64,000 bases of DNA from Bacteroidales bacterium (GCA_017480785.1 JAFURZ010000006.1:1-64000); one strand, 5' to 3'. Counted from the stretch's first letter, positions 23,322 through 32,003 are shown. The notes: generated by a model not told the origin, from the sequence alone. Numbers and translations: made by a program.

Positions 23322-25625
23322 TTAGAAGCGATAGACGAGACGACCCATGAAGTTGATGCCGGGCTGCTGCAGCCAGGCGCGGTCGTGGTAGTTGTAGTAG
23401 ACCGACGGATTGTCGTCATCGTCGGCATAATTCCAGTCGCCCACCCAGGCACTGAGGCGGTACTGGTGGTTGAGCACATTGTTCACCACCAGCTGGGCCT
23501 CAATCTCGTTGGTGCCCTTCAGGTGCCAGGTGTAGGAGGCCTTCAGGTTGAGCAGGAAGTAGGGGTCGATGGCATACACCTCGCGGCCCGTGTTGTCGGC
23601 ATACTGCTTGCCCACATACTTGCCGATAACCTGCACCTTGGCGTTCTTGCACGGGGTGAAGGTGGCGATGGCGGCACCTATGACGGAGGGAGAGAGCGCC
23701 AACGGGGTGTTGCGGGTCACGTTGAGGCTGGTCCACGTGGTGTCGACCGTACCGTCGGGGTTGGCGGTGATGATGCGGTTGATGGAATCGCCGTCGGCGA
23801 AATCGGAGAAGGTGTAGTCCACCGTCCTGTTCCGGCTCAGGGTCAGGTTGGCATCCATGCGGAACCAGTCGGTGACCTTGACGCCGGCCTGCAGCTCAAT
23901 GCCGAGGCGGTAGCTCTTCTCCACGTTCTCCATCAGGGCGTAGCCGCTGCTGCTCACGTCGCCGTTGGGCGTCATCTGGTCCTTGTACAGCATGGCGTAG
24001 AGGTTGGCGCTGGCATTCCAACGGCTTTGTGCCACCTGGTAGCCCAGCTCGACGTCGAGCATCGTCTCGGGACGTATGGTGTCGCCGCGGCCGATGGCGT
24101 CCTTGATGTCGCTACGGCGGGGCTCGCGATTGCTGATGCCGGCCACCAGATAGGTGCGCTGGTGGTCGTCCAGACGCCAGTTGACGCCGGCCTTGGGGTT
24201 GAAGAAGAGGTAGTTCTCCTCGAAGTCCATGTCAAACATGTCGTCGGCCCAGCCGTAGACCTTGTAGTTCACAAGGCGCAGCTGCAGGTCGGCGTAGGCG
24301 TTCAGGTTGTCGCTGAAGTCGTAGTTAGCCTTGGCATACACCGTGTTGTCTATCTTGTCGCCATAGTTGCGGTACCACTCGTAGGGGGTATCCACATGCA
24401 CCGCCGTGTCGCGGAACCAGATGATGTTGCCGTAGTGCTCGCCGTCGTAGTAGAGGAAGTTCTCGCCGAACGAGAGGCCGAGCCGCTCGCCGCTGTATCG
24501 GGCCGAGAGGTTGGCGGTGTAGGCGTTGTTGTACATCAGCTTGCGGGTGACGAAGTTGTGCTTGTTGCCGTCCTCATAGGCGGTCAGGCCGTAGTCCTTG
24601 TATTTCTTGCGTTTCATCTGCTCGTAGTAGCCGTCGCCGTGGGTGAAGTCGAGGGCGGCGTTGAGGCTCCAGCGGTCGCTCAGCAGGTGGCTGACGTAGA
24701 GCTGGTAGTGGCGCTGCCAGTAGTTGTCGGTCTCGTTGGGGTAGTACATGGTCTGGCCGCCCATGTCGTACTCGCCCGAGGGGTTGTAGGTGGGGTCGTC
24801 GTCCAGCTGGTAGTCGTAGGCGCCGTCCCAGGTGATGCCGGTGGTCTGGCTGCCGATGATGGTGAGGAGCTTGATGAGGGTGCGCTCGCCGTACCAGCTG
24901 GCGCTGGCGAAGAGGCTCTGCTGGTCGGTGCCCCAGGAGCGGATGTAGCCGTCGCTGGTCAGGCCGCTGTAGGCAAGGTCGAACGACAGGCCGCTCTTCA
25001 GGATGCCCGTACCGGCGCTGATGCTGTACTGCTTGGTGTTCCAGCTGCCGTAGCCCAGGTCGGCCACGCCGTAGGGGCTACTCTGCGCATTGAGGGTCTG
25101 CATGTTGATGGCGGCGCCGAAGGCAGGCGAGCCACCGTTCGAGGCACCCACGCCGCGCTGTATCTGCATGCTCTGCGCCATGCCGCCCAGGTTGGGGATG
25201 TTGTACCAGAACACCTCCTGGCTCTCCGGGTCGTTCAGGGTGATGCCGTTGATGTTCACATTGATGCGGCTGCCGTCGACGCCACGGATGCGCAGCGCCG
25301 TGGCACCCACGCCGCCGTTCTCGCCGCTGGCCACCACCGAGGGCTGCGTCTCCAGCATGAAAGGCAGGCTCACGCTTCCGCGCGCCTCGTCCAGCTCCTC
25401 GCGACCCACCGTGGTGGTGGTCAGCGGAGCCTTGTTGCTGACGCGTACATCCTGTATCAGCACCTCGTCCAGCGTGCGCACCGTGTCCTTGCTCTGGGCG
25501 TTGGACGACAACTGAAAACCGAAACTGAAAACTAAAACTGCCCAGCAGGCTATCATCTGCCGGCGGCTCATCCTGGTGGCCTTGAAAAAGCGATAGCGGC
25601 CACAGCTATTGTTGTGTTTTACCAT
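23322..25625 (-). CDS. TonB-dependent outer-membrane receptor for thiamine
   Basis: The product of about 767 residues has a signal peptide (ending near LSSNAQ), a plug domain (about 45-170; SLPFMLETQPSVVASGENGG, TALRIRGVDGSRINVNINGI) and a 22-strand barrel ending in GRLVYRF, the usual C-terminal aromatic. No TonB carboxypeptidase-like repeat precedes the plug. The TPP riboswitch in its leader and the pnuT-thiN genes 0-22 bases downstream point to thiamine or a precursor as ligand. ATG 25625 is preferred over ATG 25631 because AAGGAA lies at proper distance. A micro-repeat (25507-25540) codes the hydrophobic core of the signal peptide. Confidence 0.92.
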   Translation of the reverse strand: MVKHNNSCGRYRFFKATRMSRRQMIACWAVLVFSFGFQLSSNAQSKDTVRTLDEVLIQDVRVSNKAPLTTTTVGREELDEARGSVSLPFMLETQPSVVASGENGGVGATALRIRGVDGSRINVNINGITLNDPESQEVFWYNIPNLGGMAQSMQIQRGVGASNGGSPAFGAAINMQTLNAQSSPYGVADLGYGSWNTKQYSISAGTGILKSGLSFDLAYSGLTSDGYIRSWGTDQQSLFASASWYGERTLIKLLTIIGSQTTGITWDGAYDYQLDDDPTYNPSGEYDMGGQTMYYPNETDNYWQRHYQLYVSHLLSDRWSLNAALDFTHGDGYYEQMKRKKYKDYGLTAYEDGNKHNFVTRKLMYNNAYTANLSARYSGERLGLSFGENFLYYDGEHYGNIIWFRDTAVHVDTPYEWYRNYGDKIDNTVYAKANYDFSDNLNAYADLQLRLVNYKVYGWADDMFDMDFEENYLFFNPKAGVNWRLDDHQRTYLVAGISNREPRRSDIKDAIGRGDTIRPETMLDVELGYQVAQSRWNASANLYAMLYKDQMTPNGDVSSSGYALMENVEKSYRLGIELQAGVKVTDWFRMDANLTLSRNRTVDYTFSDFADGDSINRIITANPDGTVDTTWTSLNVTRNTPLALSPSVIGAAIATFTPCKNAKVQVIGKYVGKQYADNTGREVYAIDPYFLLNLKASYTWHLKGTNEIEAQLVVNNVLNHQYRLSAWVGDWNYADDDDNPSVYYNYHDRAWLQQPGINFMGRLVYRF
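25507..25540. repeat. AACTGAAAAC micro-repeat in the TonB receptor signal peptide
   Basis: Units of the form GAAACTGAAAACTAAAACTG encode the VLVFSFGFQLSS part of the signal peptide. Confidence 0.45.
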
Positions 25626-25630
25626 ATTCA

Positions 25631-25711
25631 TTCCTTACGCGGGCATTATCCCGATCAAGTTCTTTGGGTGTAATCTCAGCTGATTATGCACGGCACAATC
25701 GCACCCCTTTC
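25631..25711 (-). promoter_or_regulatory. TPP (THI-box) riboswitch
   Basis: On the minus strand the leader carries AGGGGTGC near 25710, then GCTGAGATTACACCC, GAACTTGATC, GGATAATGCC and GCGTAAGGAA, the ordered conserved blocks of the thiamine pyrophosphate aptamer. Its last bases overlap the AAGGAA that precedes the TonB receptor start. Ligand binding could therefore hide the ribosome-binding site, so control of translation is likely. Confidence 0.95.
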
Positions 25712-25757
25712 GTGGCTTTCCACGATAATATTGTAATTGCTCTCCGCGAGCACGCGG

Positions 25758-25831
25758 TGACCCTGCTGCGACTCGAACGCAGGACCTAGAGTTTAGAAGA
25801 CTCTCGCTCTATCCAGCTGAGCTACAGGGCC
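25758..25831 (-). tRNA. tRNA-Arg (anticodon UCU)
   Basis: A 74-nt cloverleaf: acceptor GGCCCTG pairs with CAGGGTC (one G-U), D-arm GCTCAGCTGGATAGAGC, anticodon stem AGAGT/ACTCT with loop CTTCTAA, T-arm with GTTCGAGTC. No CCA is encoded. It reads AGA codons. Confidence 0.95.
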
Positions 25832-25866
25832 GTCACTCTCATTCCTCACTCTCTCCATCCGTTCCG

Positions 25867-25941
25867 TCGGGACACCCAGATTCGAACTGGGGATCTCCTG
25901 CTCCCAAAGCAGGCGCGATAACCGGACTTCGCTATATCCCG
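25867..25941 (-). tRNA. tRNA-Pro (anticodon UGG)
   Basis: A 75-nt cloverleaf: acceptor CGGGATA pairs with TGTCCCG, anticodon stem CCTGC/GCAGG with loop TTTGGGA, T-arm with GTTCGAATC. It lies between the Ser and Arg tRNAs. Confidence 0.95.
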
Positions 25942-25969
25942 TGACTCTCCCTCAACACATTCCCGCATT

Positions 25970-25993
25970 AAAAAAGACGCCTTGCGGGGCGTC
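25970..25993 (-). terminator. Intrinsic terminator between tRNA-Ser and tRNA-Pro
   Basis: On the minus strand GACGCC (complement of 25988-25993) pairs with GGCGTC (25976-25981) and is followed by six T (25970-25975). It may end part of the transcripts after tRNA-Ser. Confidence 0.7.
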
Positions 25994-26000
25994 TCTTTGG

Positions 26001-26088
26001 CGGAGAAGGGGGGATTCGAACCCCCGGTACCCTAATCGAGTACGACAGTTTAGCAAACTGTTGGTTTCAGCCACTCACCCACCTCTCC
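26001..26088 (-). tRNA. tRNA-Ser (anticodon GCU)
   Basis: An 88-nt class II cloverleaf with a long variable arm: acceptor GGAGAGG pairs with CTTCTCC, anticodon stem ACAGT/ACTGT with loop TTGCTAA, T-arm with GTTCGAATC. CCA is encoded at 25998-26000. It is the first gene of the tRNA cluster. Confidence 0.95.
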
Positions 26089-26142
26089 GTGTGTTTCGAT
26101 TGGACTAAAAAAGCACAGCTTTTTCTCTCTCGAAAAGCGGTG

Positions 26143-26174
26143 CAAAATTACAAACATTTTCCAAACTGACAAAA
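26143..26174 (-). promoter_or_regulatory. Promoter of the tRNA cluster
   Basis: On the minus strand TTTTG (26170-26174), 19 bases and TAATTTTG (26143-26150). The spacer contains GGAAAATGTTTG, also seen in the promoters at 32619 and 63567. Confidence 0.75.
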
Positions 26175-26364
26175 TTTATTTTCTTTTTTTGTTCCACCAG
26201 ACCGGCATGCCGGGCACCTATACACTGATTTACACCCCCTTGCGCACCTCTCCCCAACCCCACCAATCGCGTCGCCACCCCCTGCCGCAGCCCGCCAAAA
26301 AGGCTCCCGGCACCCCTCCTTCGCTCCGTTTTCACCCTCCGACGGCCGGCCGTCCACACCGCAT

Positions 26365-26454
26365 CAACTCCGACTCAACTCCGACACAACTCCGACAGTT
26401 TTACGCTTTTTGTCGGACCATTGTCGGAGTTGTGTCGGAGTTGAGTCGGAGTTG
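26365..26454. repeat. 11-mer element, copy 3 (33-bp perfect hairpin)
   Basis: Three CAACTCCGACN units (26365-26397) are mirrored perfectly over 33 bp by three TCGGAGTTGNN units (26422-26454), with a 24-base loop containing GTTTTACGCTTTTTGTCGGA. The gap between the tRNAs and the next gene (26089-26555) holds only this, a promoter and a terminator. Confidence 0.9.
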
Positions 26455-26486
26455 TCCCGGACCAATCGTGCACAATCCTACCCGAC

Positions 26487-26532
26487 GCAAAAGCCCCGCA
26501 GGGGCGACATCTCCGTCGCCCCTACGGGGCTT
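26487..26532 (-). terminator. Strong intrinsic terminator after the 26556 gene
   Basis: AAGCCCCG plus AGGGGCGAC pair with GTCGCCCCT plus CGGGGCTT, giving about 17 bp. On the minus strand the stem is followed by TTTTG. It ends the leftward fimbrillin-like unit. Confidence 0.8.
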
Positions 26533-26555
26533 GCTTGTGTTGGGGGGTCTGGTGA

Positions 26556-26738
26556 CTAGCCCCAGAAGCTGCCGCTGCTGCCCCAGTCGTCGTGTTCGCT
26601 GTAGGCTTCCACCTGCTGGGCGTCGGCGAGTTGCCAGAAGAGCAGGGCGTTGAGAGAGCTGGCGGCATAGCCGCGCTCAGTGCGGAAGGTGACCACCGTC
26701 AGCTGCGGGGCCTCGTATTGTTTCTTTTCTTCTTTCAT
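26556..26738 (-). CDS. Small protein of unknown function
   Basis: This 60-residue protein begins KKQYEAPQLTVVTFRTERGY and ends in a Gly/Ser/Trp-rich tail (HDDWGSSGSFWG). Short proteins with a K-x-Y-x-x-P-x-(L/I) opening near the N-terminus are frequent in Bacteroidales, often beside surface protein genes, but have no established function. It lies 13 bases downstream of the fimbrillin-like lipoprotein gene and before a strong terminator, so the two are probably one unit. Confidence 0.6.
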   Translation of the reverse strand: MKEEKKQYEAPQLTVVTFRTERGYAASSLNALLFWQLADAQQVEAYSEHDDWGSSGSFWG

Positions 26739-26751
26739 ATTGCTTATTATT

Positions 26752-28416
26752 TTATTCAGTTACTGATACTCCATTTTTCATCACCGTAAAGTTGGTGGTG
26801 GCGTCGATTTCGCTGAGAGGGTAATTGTAGCTCGTGCCGTCGTTGCGGTAGCCTATGACTGTGTAGGCACGTAAATATGTACTCTGACTGTGCCCGGTAT
26901 AGACAGTGTTGACGGTGCCGCGCACCGTGCAGCCGCTGAAGTTGAGCGTATGGCCGCTCACGGCATGGTAGCCCATGGCTCCGCCGAAGTACAGGTAGTT
27001 ATAGTCGGAGGTTTGGGTGAAGGTGGCGTTGCCGAAGTCAATGCTGACGCGCGTGGCATTGAGGGTGCTGCTGCTGTTGTAGCCGCTGGCGATGCCGCCG
27101 ACAAACATCGAGCTGCTCCCCGACAGGTTCATGCCCGTGGCAAAGGCGAGGCTGCAGTCGGTGAGGTCGACGGTGCCTTGCTTGAGCGAGCAGAAGCCGC
27201 CCAGATAGAGGGTGCTGATTGCAGCGTCGCCGGGGTTTACGGTGAGGCCGGCGATGGTGAGGTTCTTCACCTGCAGGCCGTTGGGTTGCGTGAACAGGCC
27301 GAGTTCGTTAGGGTAATTATAGCAGGCACGCACGGTCAGGTTGCTGAGGGTCTTGTTGTTGCCATCGAAGATGCCGCGCATACCTCTTAAAGTGTGCATC
27401 TCCACGCCGGACATATCGATGCTGCCGCTCAGGCGGTAGTTGGCATAGGAGTAATACTGGCCGTTGTAAGAGCTTGTCGTTTTAACCATTGTGTCAAGCA
27501 CCTGCAAGTCGCGGGCCGACTGGATGAGGTAGTAGTCCACGCCGTCGTCGGTCACCACGTCGAAGCGGGGACCGGAGGTGGTGTGGGAGCCATCCGACAG
27601 CATGTTGGCAGCCGCGTAGGCCAGCTTGGCACGGCCCAGCACGCCACGAGAGCTTTGCTGCCGCGTGAAGACATAGCGGGTGCCGGCGGAGTGGCCTTCG
27701 ACGGTGATGCTGTAGTAGGTGTTATTCTGCGAGGTGGGGACGGGAATCTGAATCGTCTTGCTCACATTATAATCTAACCTAAAAGTTTCCTCGTCGAAGC
27801 GCATGGTCACCGAATGGTTCGGGGCCGTCATGGCATTGGGCACCCCGGTGTAGCCGTCGATGTCGGAGAGGTCGATGCTGAACGTGCCGCTCATCTGGTA
27901 TCGTTCGGCATCGGTACTGCTGACGCTCTCGACGGTGATGCGGTCCAGATAGAATGCACCCGTCGGTGAAGTCACCGTGACGTTCATGGCGCCGGTGAGG
28001 TGCTTCAGCGTGGCCTTGCCGCCCGCGGCGCTGCCGTAGTAGGCCATCGGGGCGTCGACCACCTGATGGCCCGCGCCGTCGGTGCGGTACTGGTAGGTGT
28101 CGGGGAGGTTGACGGTGACGGTGCTGCCGGCGCTGCTCTGGTAGATGCTGGCGGGAAAGACCATCATGTAGGTGTCGTCGCTGAAGGTGCCGGCCACGGT
28201 GGCCGACGAGCCGCCGGCGGTGACGCTGTAGGCCGTGCCGTTGATGTTCACCTCGTCGCCCGTCATCCAGTAGGAGTTCAGGCCGTCGACATACATTTTG
28301 CTGTTGTTGCCACCCATGCCTTCGGCCGAGAGTTGCAGGCCTGCGGTGGCTTCTTTCTGGCAACCGGTTGCCAGCAGCGCGCTAACGATCAGCGCACACC
28401 CCGCCAAGCGTCGCAC
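26752..28416 (-). CDS. Fimbrillin-like lipoprotein with a slippable N-terminus
   Basis: The 554-residue protein has a signal segment ending in LLATGCQK (lipobox) and a beta-rich N-terminal half resembling the fimbrillin/Mfa-like families (YWMTGDEVNI, YMMVFPASIY, LKHLTGAMNVTVTS). The C-terminal half (about 320-540) has short repeats like GIFDGNNKTLSNLTV of a beta-helix type. A surface role is inferred. The start used is GTG 28416. An ATG at 28456 would add 13-14 residues (MYKTKILPPVAPS) if the C7 tract between them lost one base, so the true start depends on tract length. Confidence 0.8.
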   Translation of the reverse strand: MRRLAGCALIVSALLATGCQKEATAGLQLSAEGMGGNNSKMYVDGLNSYWMTGDEVNINGTAYSVTAGGSSATVAGTFSDDTYMMVFPASIYQSSAGSTVTVNLPDTYQYRTDGAGHQVVDAPMAYYGSAAGGKATLKHLTGAMNVTVTSPTGAFYLDRITVESVSSTDAERYQMSGTFSIDLSDIDGYTGVPNAMTAPNHSVTMRFDEETFRLDYNVSKTIQIPVPTSQNNTYYSITVEGHSAGTRYVFTRQQSSRGVLGRAKLAYAAANMLSDGSHTTSGPRFDVVTDDGVDYYLIQSARDLQVLDTMVKTTSSYNGQYYSYANYRLSGSIDMSGVEMHTLRGMRGIFDGNNKTLSNLTVRACYNYPNELGLFTQPNGLQVKNLTIAGLTVNPGDAAISTLYLGGFCSLKQGTVDLTDCSLAFATGMNLSGSSSMFVGGIASGYNSSSTLNATRVSIDFGNATFTQTSDYNYLYFGGAMGYHAVSGHTLNFSGCTVRGTVNTVYTGHSQSTYLRAYTVIGYRNDGTSYNYPLSEIDATTNFTVMKNGVSVTE

Positions 28417-28428
28417 TGATGGCGCGAC

Positions 28429-28435
28429 GGGGGGG
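28429..28435 (-). repeat. C7 homopolymer between alternative starts of the fimbrillin-like gene
   Basis: On the coding (minus) strand seven C lie between ATG 28456 and GTG 28416. With six C the ATG frame enters the gene; with seven it ends at a stop within 25 codons. This is the layout of a slipped-strand switch. Confidence 0.6.
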
Positions 28436-28481
28436 TAGAATTTTGGTTTTGTACATATAAATTGTTTTTAAATGGATGTTG

Positions 28482-29228
28482 TCATTTCTTCTTGGCCTGG
28501 TTGGCCACGCTCTGCATCTTGGCGGCGATGACGTCGGGGTCGCCGAGGAAGCGGTCGCTGACGAGGTTCATGCGGTCGTCGAAGGAGAAGACGTAGGGCA
28601 CCGCCGTGGGCAGGTTGAACTTGATGATCTCCTCGTTGGTCATGCCTTTGAGCTCCTTGACGATGCCGCGGAGGGAGTTGCCGTGGGCCACGACGAGGAG
28701 GGTGTTGCGGTTGTCGAAGGCGGGCATGATGGTGCCGCGGTAGTAGGGCATGAGGCGCTCGATGGTGTCCTTGAGGCTCTCGGTGAGGGGGATGAGGTTG
28801 TCCGGGATTTCGTTGTAGCGGGGGTCGCGGCGGGGGCTGCGCTCGTCGTGCAGGTCGAGGGCCGGGGGCTGCACGTCGAAGGAGCGGCGCCAGAGGAGCA
28901 CCTGCTCGTCGCCGTACTTGGCGGCGGTGTCGGCCTTGTTGAGGCCCTGGATGGCGCCGTAGCTTTTCTCGTTGAGGCGCCAGCTTTTCTGCACGGGCAG
29001 CCAGTCCATGTCCATGGCGTCGAGCATCTGGTTGAGGGTCTTGACGGCGCGCTTCAGATAGGAGGTGAAGCAGAGCTCGGGGCGGTAGCCTTCGGCCACT
29101 AGCAGCTTGCCGGCCTCCCAGGCCTCGGCCATGCCGGCCTCGGTGAGGTCCACGTCGGTCCAGCCGGTGAAAAGATTGAGTTTATTCCACGCGCTCTCGC
29201 CGTGGCGTACTAAAATAAGTGTCTTCAT
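28482..29228 (-). CDS. gpmA: 2,3-bisphosphoglycerate-dependent phosphoglycerate mutase
   Basis: GpmA interconverts 3- and 2-phosphoglycerate in glycolysis and gluconeogenesis. The 248-residue length is normal. The phospho-acceptor histidine lies in LVRHGESAWNKLNLFTGW and the second catalytic histidine in LVVAHGNSLRGIVK. The start is set by the conserved MKTLILVRHGES; longer frames run into lgt. It overlaps lgt by 4 bases and is probably cotranscribed with it. Confidence 0.97.
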   Translation of the reverse strand: MKTLILVRHGESAWNKLNLFTGWTDVDLTEAGMAEAWEAGKLLVAEGYRPELCFTSYLKRAVKTLNQMLDAMDMDWLPVQKSWRLNEKSYGAIQGLNKADTAAKYGDEQVLLWRRSFDVQPPALDLHDERSPRRDPRYNEIPDNLIPLTESLKDTIERLMPYYRGTIMPAFDNRNTLLVVAHGNSLRGIVKELKGMTNEEIIKFNLPTAVPYVFSFDDRMNLVSDRFLGDPDVIAAKMQSVANQAKKK

Positions 29229-30157
29229 TGTTTCTTCTTTTTCTGTTCGTTCTTGAGTCTTTCCTTCTCGGCCTTCTCGTCCCACTTGCGGGTGATTTCC
29301 TTCACCTCGCCCTGCGGGAAGGGGCCCTGCGGGAACTTCTCCCTGTGTCCGAGCCATGCGATGACGAGGCCGCCCACGATGAGCGGCAGGCTGAGAAGCT
29401 GCCCCATCAGCAGGGGGCTGCCGGCCACCACTCCGTTGGTCTTGACGAACTCGATGAGGAACCGCGCTCCGAAGAGGGCCACGAGCCACCAGCCGAAGAG
29501 GGTGCCGGTGCGGAACTGCCCCTTCCTGCGACGGTAGAAGCAGTAGCTGACGATAAAGATAAGCAGGTAGGCCAGGGCCTCGTAGAGGCCGGTGGGGTGC
29601 TTGGGCACCGTCTCGCCCTCGCGCAGGAACACAAAGCCCCAGGGCAGGGAGGTCTCGGTGCCGTATATCTCGCTGTTGAAGAGGTTGCCGATGCGGATGA
29701 ACATGCCGCCCAGGGCCACCACGATGGCCAGCCGGTCGAGCAGCCACCAGGCGTTGAGGCGGTACTTCTTCCAGTAGAGCCACAGGGCCAGGAAGATGCC
29801 GATGGCGGCGCCATGGCTGGCCAGGCCGCTGAAGCCGGTGAAATGGCCGTTGCGGAAGGGCCAGAAGACCTCCACCACATGACTCCGACCTGCGGGATTG
29901 TTGGACGTGAAGAAGTAGTCGTAGTCGTAGAAGATGCAGTGTCCCAGGCGGGCTCCCACGAGGATGGCCAGGAACATGTACAGCAGAAGGGTCTCAAGGT
30001 ACTCCGAGCGCACCTTCTCGCGCTTGAAGATGGAGGAGAGGATGTAGTAACCCAGCAGGAAGGCGAGGAGGAAACCCATGGAGTACCACCGCACCCCGAA
30101 GGAGCCGATGTGGAATATCACGGGGTCCACATTCCATTGTATGGCCAAATCCAGCAT
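29225..30157 (-). CDS. lgt: Prolipoprotein diacylglyceryl transferase
   Basis: Lgt attaches diacylglycerol to the lipobox cysteine, the first step of lipoprotein maturation in the inner membrane. The 310-residue protein has seven predicted helices. Family motifs are GARLGHCIFYD, the Lgt signature GGMFIRIGNLFNSEIYG and HPTGLYEALAY. A charged, Lys/Glu-rich tail (residues 275-310) extends beyond the usual end. The many lipoprotein genes in the window are its likely substrates. Confidence 0.96.
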   Translation of the reverse strand: MLDLAIQWNVDPVIFHIGSFGVRWYSMGFLLAFLLGYYILSSIFKREKVRSEYLETLLLYMFLAILVGARLGHCIFYDYDYFFTSNNPAGRSHVVEVFWPFRNGHFTGFSGLASHGAAIGIFLALWLYWKKYRLNAWWLLDRLAIVVALGGMFIRIGNLFNSEIYGTETSLPWGFVFLREGETVPKHPTGLYEALAYLLIFIVSYCFYRRRKGQFRTGTLFGWWLVALFGARFLIEFVKTNGVVAGSPLLMGQLLSLPLIVGGLVIAWLGHREKFPQGPFPQGEVKEITRKWDEKAEKERLKNEQKKKKQ

Positions 30158-30196
30158 ACCTTATTATACTTTTTAAACTTTAAACCTTAAACCTTA
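30158..30196. repeat. Intergenic TTTAAACCTTAAACC micro-repeat
   Basis: Units of TTTAAAC/CTTAAAC fill the gap between rny and lgt and reach into the rny stop region, as at 7224-7260. Confidence 0.6.
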
Positions 30197-31735
30197 CTTC
30201 GCATAATTGACGGCGCGGGTCTCGCGGATGACGGTCACCTTGATTTGGCCCGGGTAGGTCATCTCGTTCTGTATCTGGCGCGAGAGGTCGTAGCTGAGCT
30301 TGTTGGCCTCCACGTCGCTCACCTTGTCGGCGCCGACGATGACACGCAGCTCGCGGCCGGCCTGGATGGCGTAGGTCTTCACCACTCCGGGATAGGTCAT
30401 GGCCATCTGCTCCAGCTTGTTCAGGCGGTTGATGTAGGCCTCGACCACCTCACGACGGGCACCGGGACGGGCGCCGCTGATGGCGTCGGCCACCTGGATG
30501 ATGGGGCTGATGAGGTTGGTCATCTCCACCTCGTCGTGGTGGGCGCCGATGGCGTTGCAGATGTCGGGGTGCTCCTTGTACTTCTCGGCCAGCTTCATGC
30601 CGAAGATGGCGTGCGGTATCTCGGGGTCGGTCTCGGGCACCTTGCCGATGTCGTGCAGCAGGCCGGCGCGCTTGGCCAGCTTGGGGTTGAGGCCCAGCTC
30701 GGCAGCCATGGTGGCAGCCAGGTTGGCCACCTCGCGGCTGTGCTGCAGCAGGTTCTGCCCGTAGCTGGAGCGGTACTTCATGCGGCCCACCATGCGCATC
30801 AGCTCGTGGTTCATGTTGAGGATGCCCAGGTCGATACAGGTGCGCTTGCCCACCTCGTTGATGTCCTGCTCAATCTGGCGGCGCGTCTTGGCCACCACCT
30901 CCTCGATGCGGGCGGGATGGATGCGGCCGTCGGTGACCAGCTTGTGGAGCGACAGGCGCGCTATCTCGCGGCGCACGGGGTCGAAGCCGCTGATGATGAT
31001 GGCGTCGGGCGAGTCGTCGATGATGATTTCCACGCCGGTGAGGCTCTCCAGGGTGCGTATGTTGCGGCCCTCGCGGCCGATGATGCGGCCCTTCACCTCC
31101 TCGTTCTCCAGGTTGAACACCGAGACGGTGTTCTCCACGGCGGTCTCGGTGGCGGTGCGCTGAATGCTCTGTATGACCACCTTCTTGGCCTGCTCGGCGG
31201 CGGTAATCTTGGCCTCCTCGACGATATCCATGATGGTGGTCGAAGCCTCGGCGCGGGCCTCCTCGGTGAGGCTCTCCACCAGCTGCTGCTTGGCCTCCTC
31301 GGCGCTCATGCCGGCGATGTGCTCCAGCTTCTCAATGCTCTCGCGATACACCTTCTCCACCTCGGCCTGACGGGCATGCAGGGCGTCAATCTGCTTGTTC
31401 AGGTTCTCGCTGGCACCCTTCAGCTCGGCGCTCTTCTTCTGCAGCTCCTCCACCTTCTGGTTGAGGGTCTGCTCACGCTGCTTGAGCTTGTTCTCGGCGT
31501 CGCGCACCTTGTTGTTCTGCTCGTTGACGCGCTTGTCGTGCTCGCTCTTGAGCTGCAGGAACTTCTCGCGGGCCTGCAGTTCCTTCTCTTTCTTGATCAC
31601 TTCTCCTTTTTCCTCGGCATCCTTGAGCACCTGCTGGCTCTTGGCGAGAAGGCGGTTGCGCAGCACGGTGCTCGTGAGCCACACGCCCACGCCGCCGCCG
31701 GCAACCAGTCCGATGATAATCCAAAGTATCTCCAT
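30194..31735 (-). CDS. rny: Ribonuclease Y
   Basis: RNase Y is a membrane-anchored endonuclease that starts mRNA decay. The 513-residue protein has an N-terminal helix ([18 protein letters not shown]), a long coiled coil (about 30-200), a KH domain ([20 protein letters not shown]) and an HD domain ([22 protein letters not shown]). ATG 31735 is chosen because the membrane helix follows at once; a longer frame would add 12 residues in the leader. The 6S-like RNA ends 62 bases upstream. Confidence 0.96.
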   Translation of the reverse strand: MEILWIIIGLVAGGGVGVWLTSTVLRNRLLAKSQQVLKDAEEKGEVIKKEKELQAREKFLQLKSEHDKRVNEQNNKVRDAENKLKQREQTLNQKVEELQKKSAELKGASENLNKQIDALHARQAEVEKVYRESIEKLEHIAGMSAEEAKQQLVESLTEEARAEASTTIMDIVEEAKITAAEQAKKVVIQSIQRTATETAVENTVSVFNLENEEVKGRIIGREGRNIRTLESLTGVEIIIDDSPDAIIISGFDPVRREIARLSLHKLVTDGRIHPARIEEVVAKTRRQIEQDINEVGKRTCIDLGILNMNHELMRMVGRMKYRSSYGQNLLQHSREVANLAATMAAELGLNPKLAKRAGLLHDIGKVPETDPEIPHAIFGMKLAEKYKEHPDICNAIGAHHDEVEMTNLISPIIQVADAISGARPGARREVVEAYINRLNKLEQMAMTYPGVVKTYAIQAGRELRVIVGADKVSDVEANKLSYDLSRQIQNEMTYPGQIKVTVIRETRAVNYAK

Positions 31736-31796
31736 TGTTTGTGTTTGTTGCGGGGGAACGCGCTGGTCCAAAACGGGGGTGCGAGCAAGAAAAAAA

Positions 31797-32003
31797 ACTG
31801 CATCCGAAAGCCCTCCTGGAGTATTGGTAAACTCTGAAACTGTAGGATTTGAGCGCCGGGCGTATCAGCCATACAACCTACCCGCCCCTGAGCCGACTCG
31901 GTTTGTAAATGGTGTTGAGTTTACAAACTGTTTTGGGTCGGAACAGTCGCCGAGCAACTACCTGGGTGGTTGCGAGGCAACTGTACCGTTGGTCGGATGC
32001 AGT
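31797..32003 (-). ncRNA. ssrS: 6S-like RNA (SsrS) candidate
   Basis: The 207-nt segment begins ACTGCATCCGA and ends TCGGATGCAGT, an 11-bp perfect closing stem, followed at once by eight T. Inside, GTTTGTAAA pairs perfectly with TTTACAAAC around a 10-base loop, flanked by CCGAC/GTCGG, leaving large open central regions. A long rod with a central bubble beside zapA is what 6S RNA looks like in many bacteria (zapA-ssrS). The 5' end overlaps the last 46 bases of zapA. Identification is from structure and synteny only. Confidence 0.65.

Noticed and set aside
23118-25535. 805-codon plus-strand frame opposite the TonB receptor
   Set aside because: Antisense shadow; the receptor on the minus strand has riboswitch, signal peptide and conserved plug motifs.
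26365-26454. Possible CRISPR array
   Set aside because: The units are 11 bases, directly tandem without spacers of constant length, and no cas genes are near.
26189-26653. 154-codon plus-strand frame across the 26.4-kb repeat
   Set aside because: It crosses a 33-bp hairpin repeat and a terminator and overlaps the 26556 gene; no protein-like signal.
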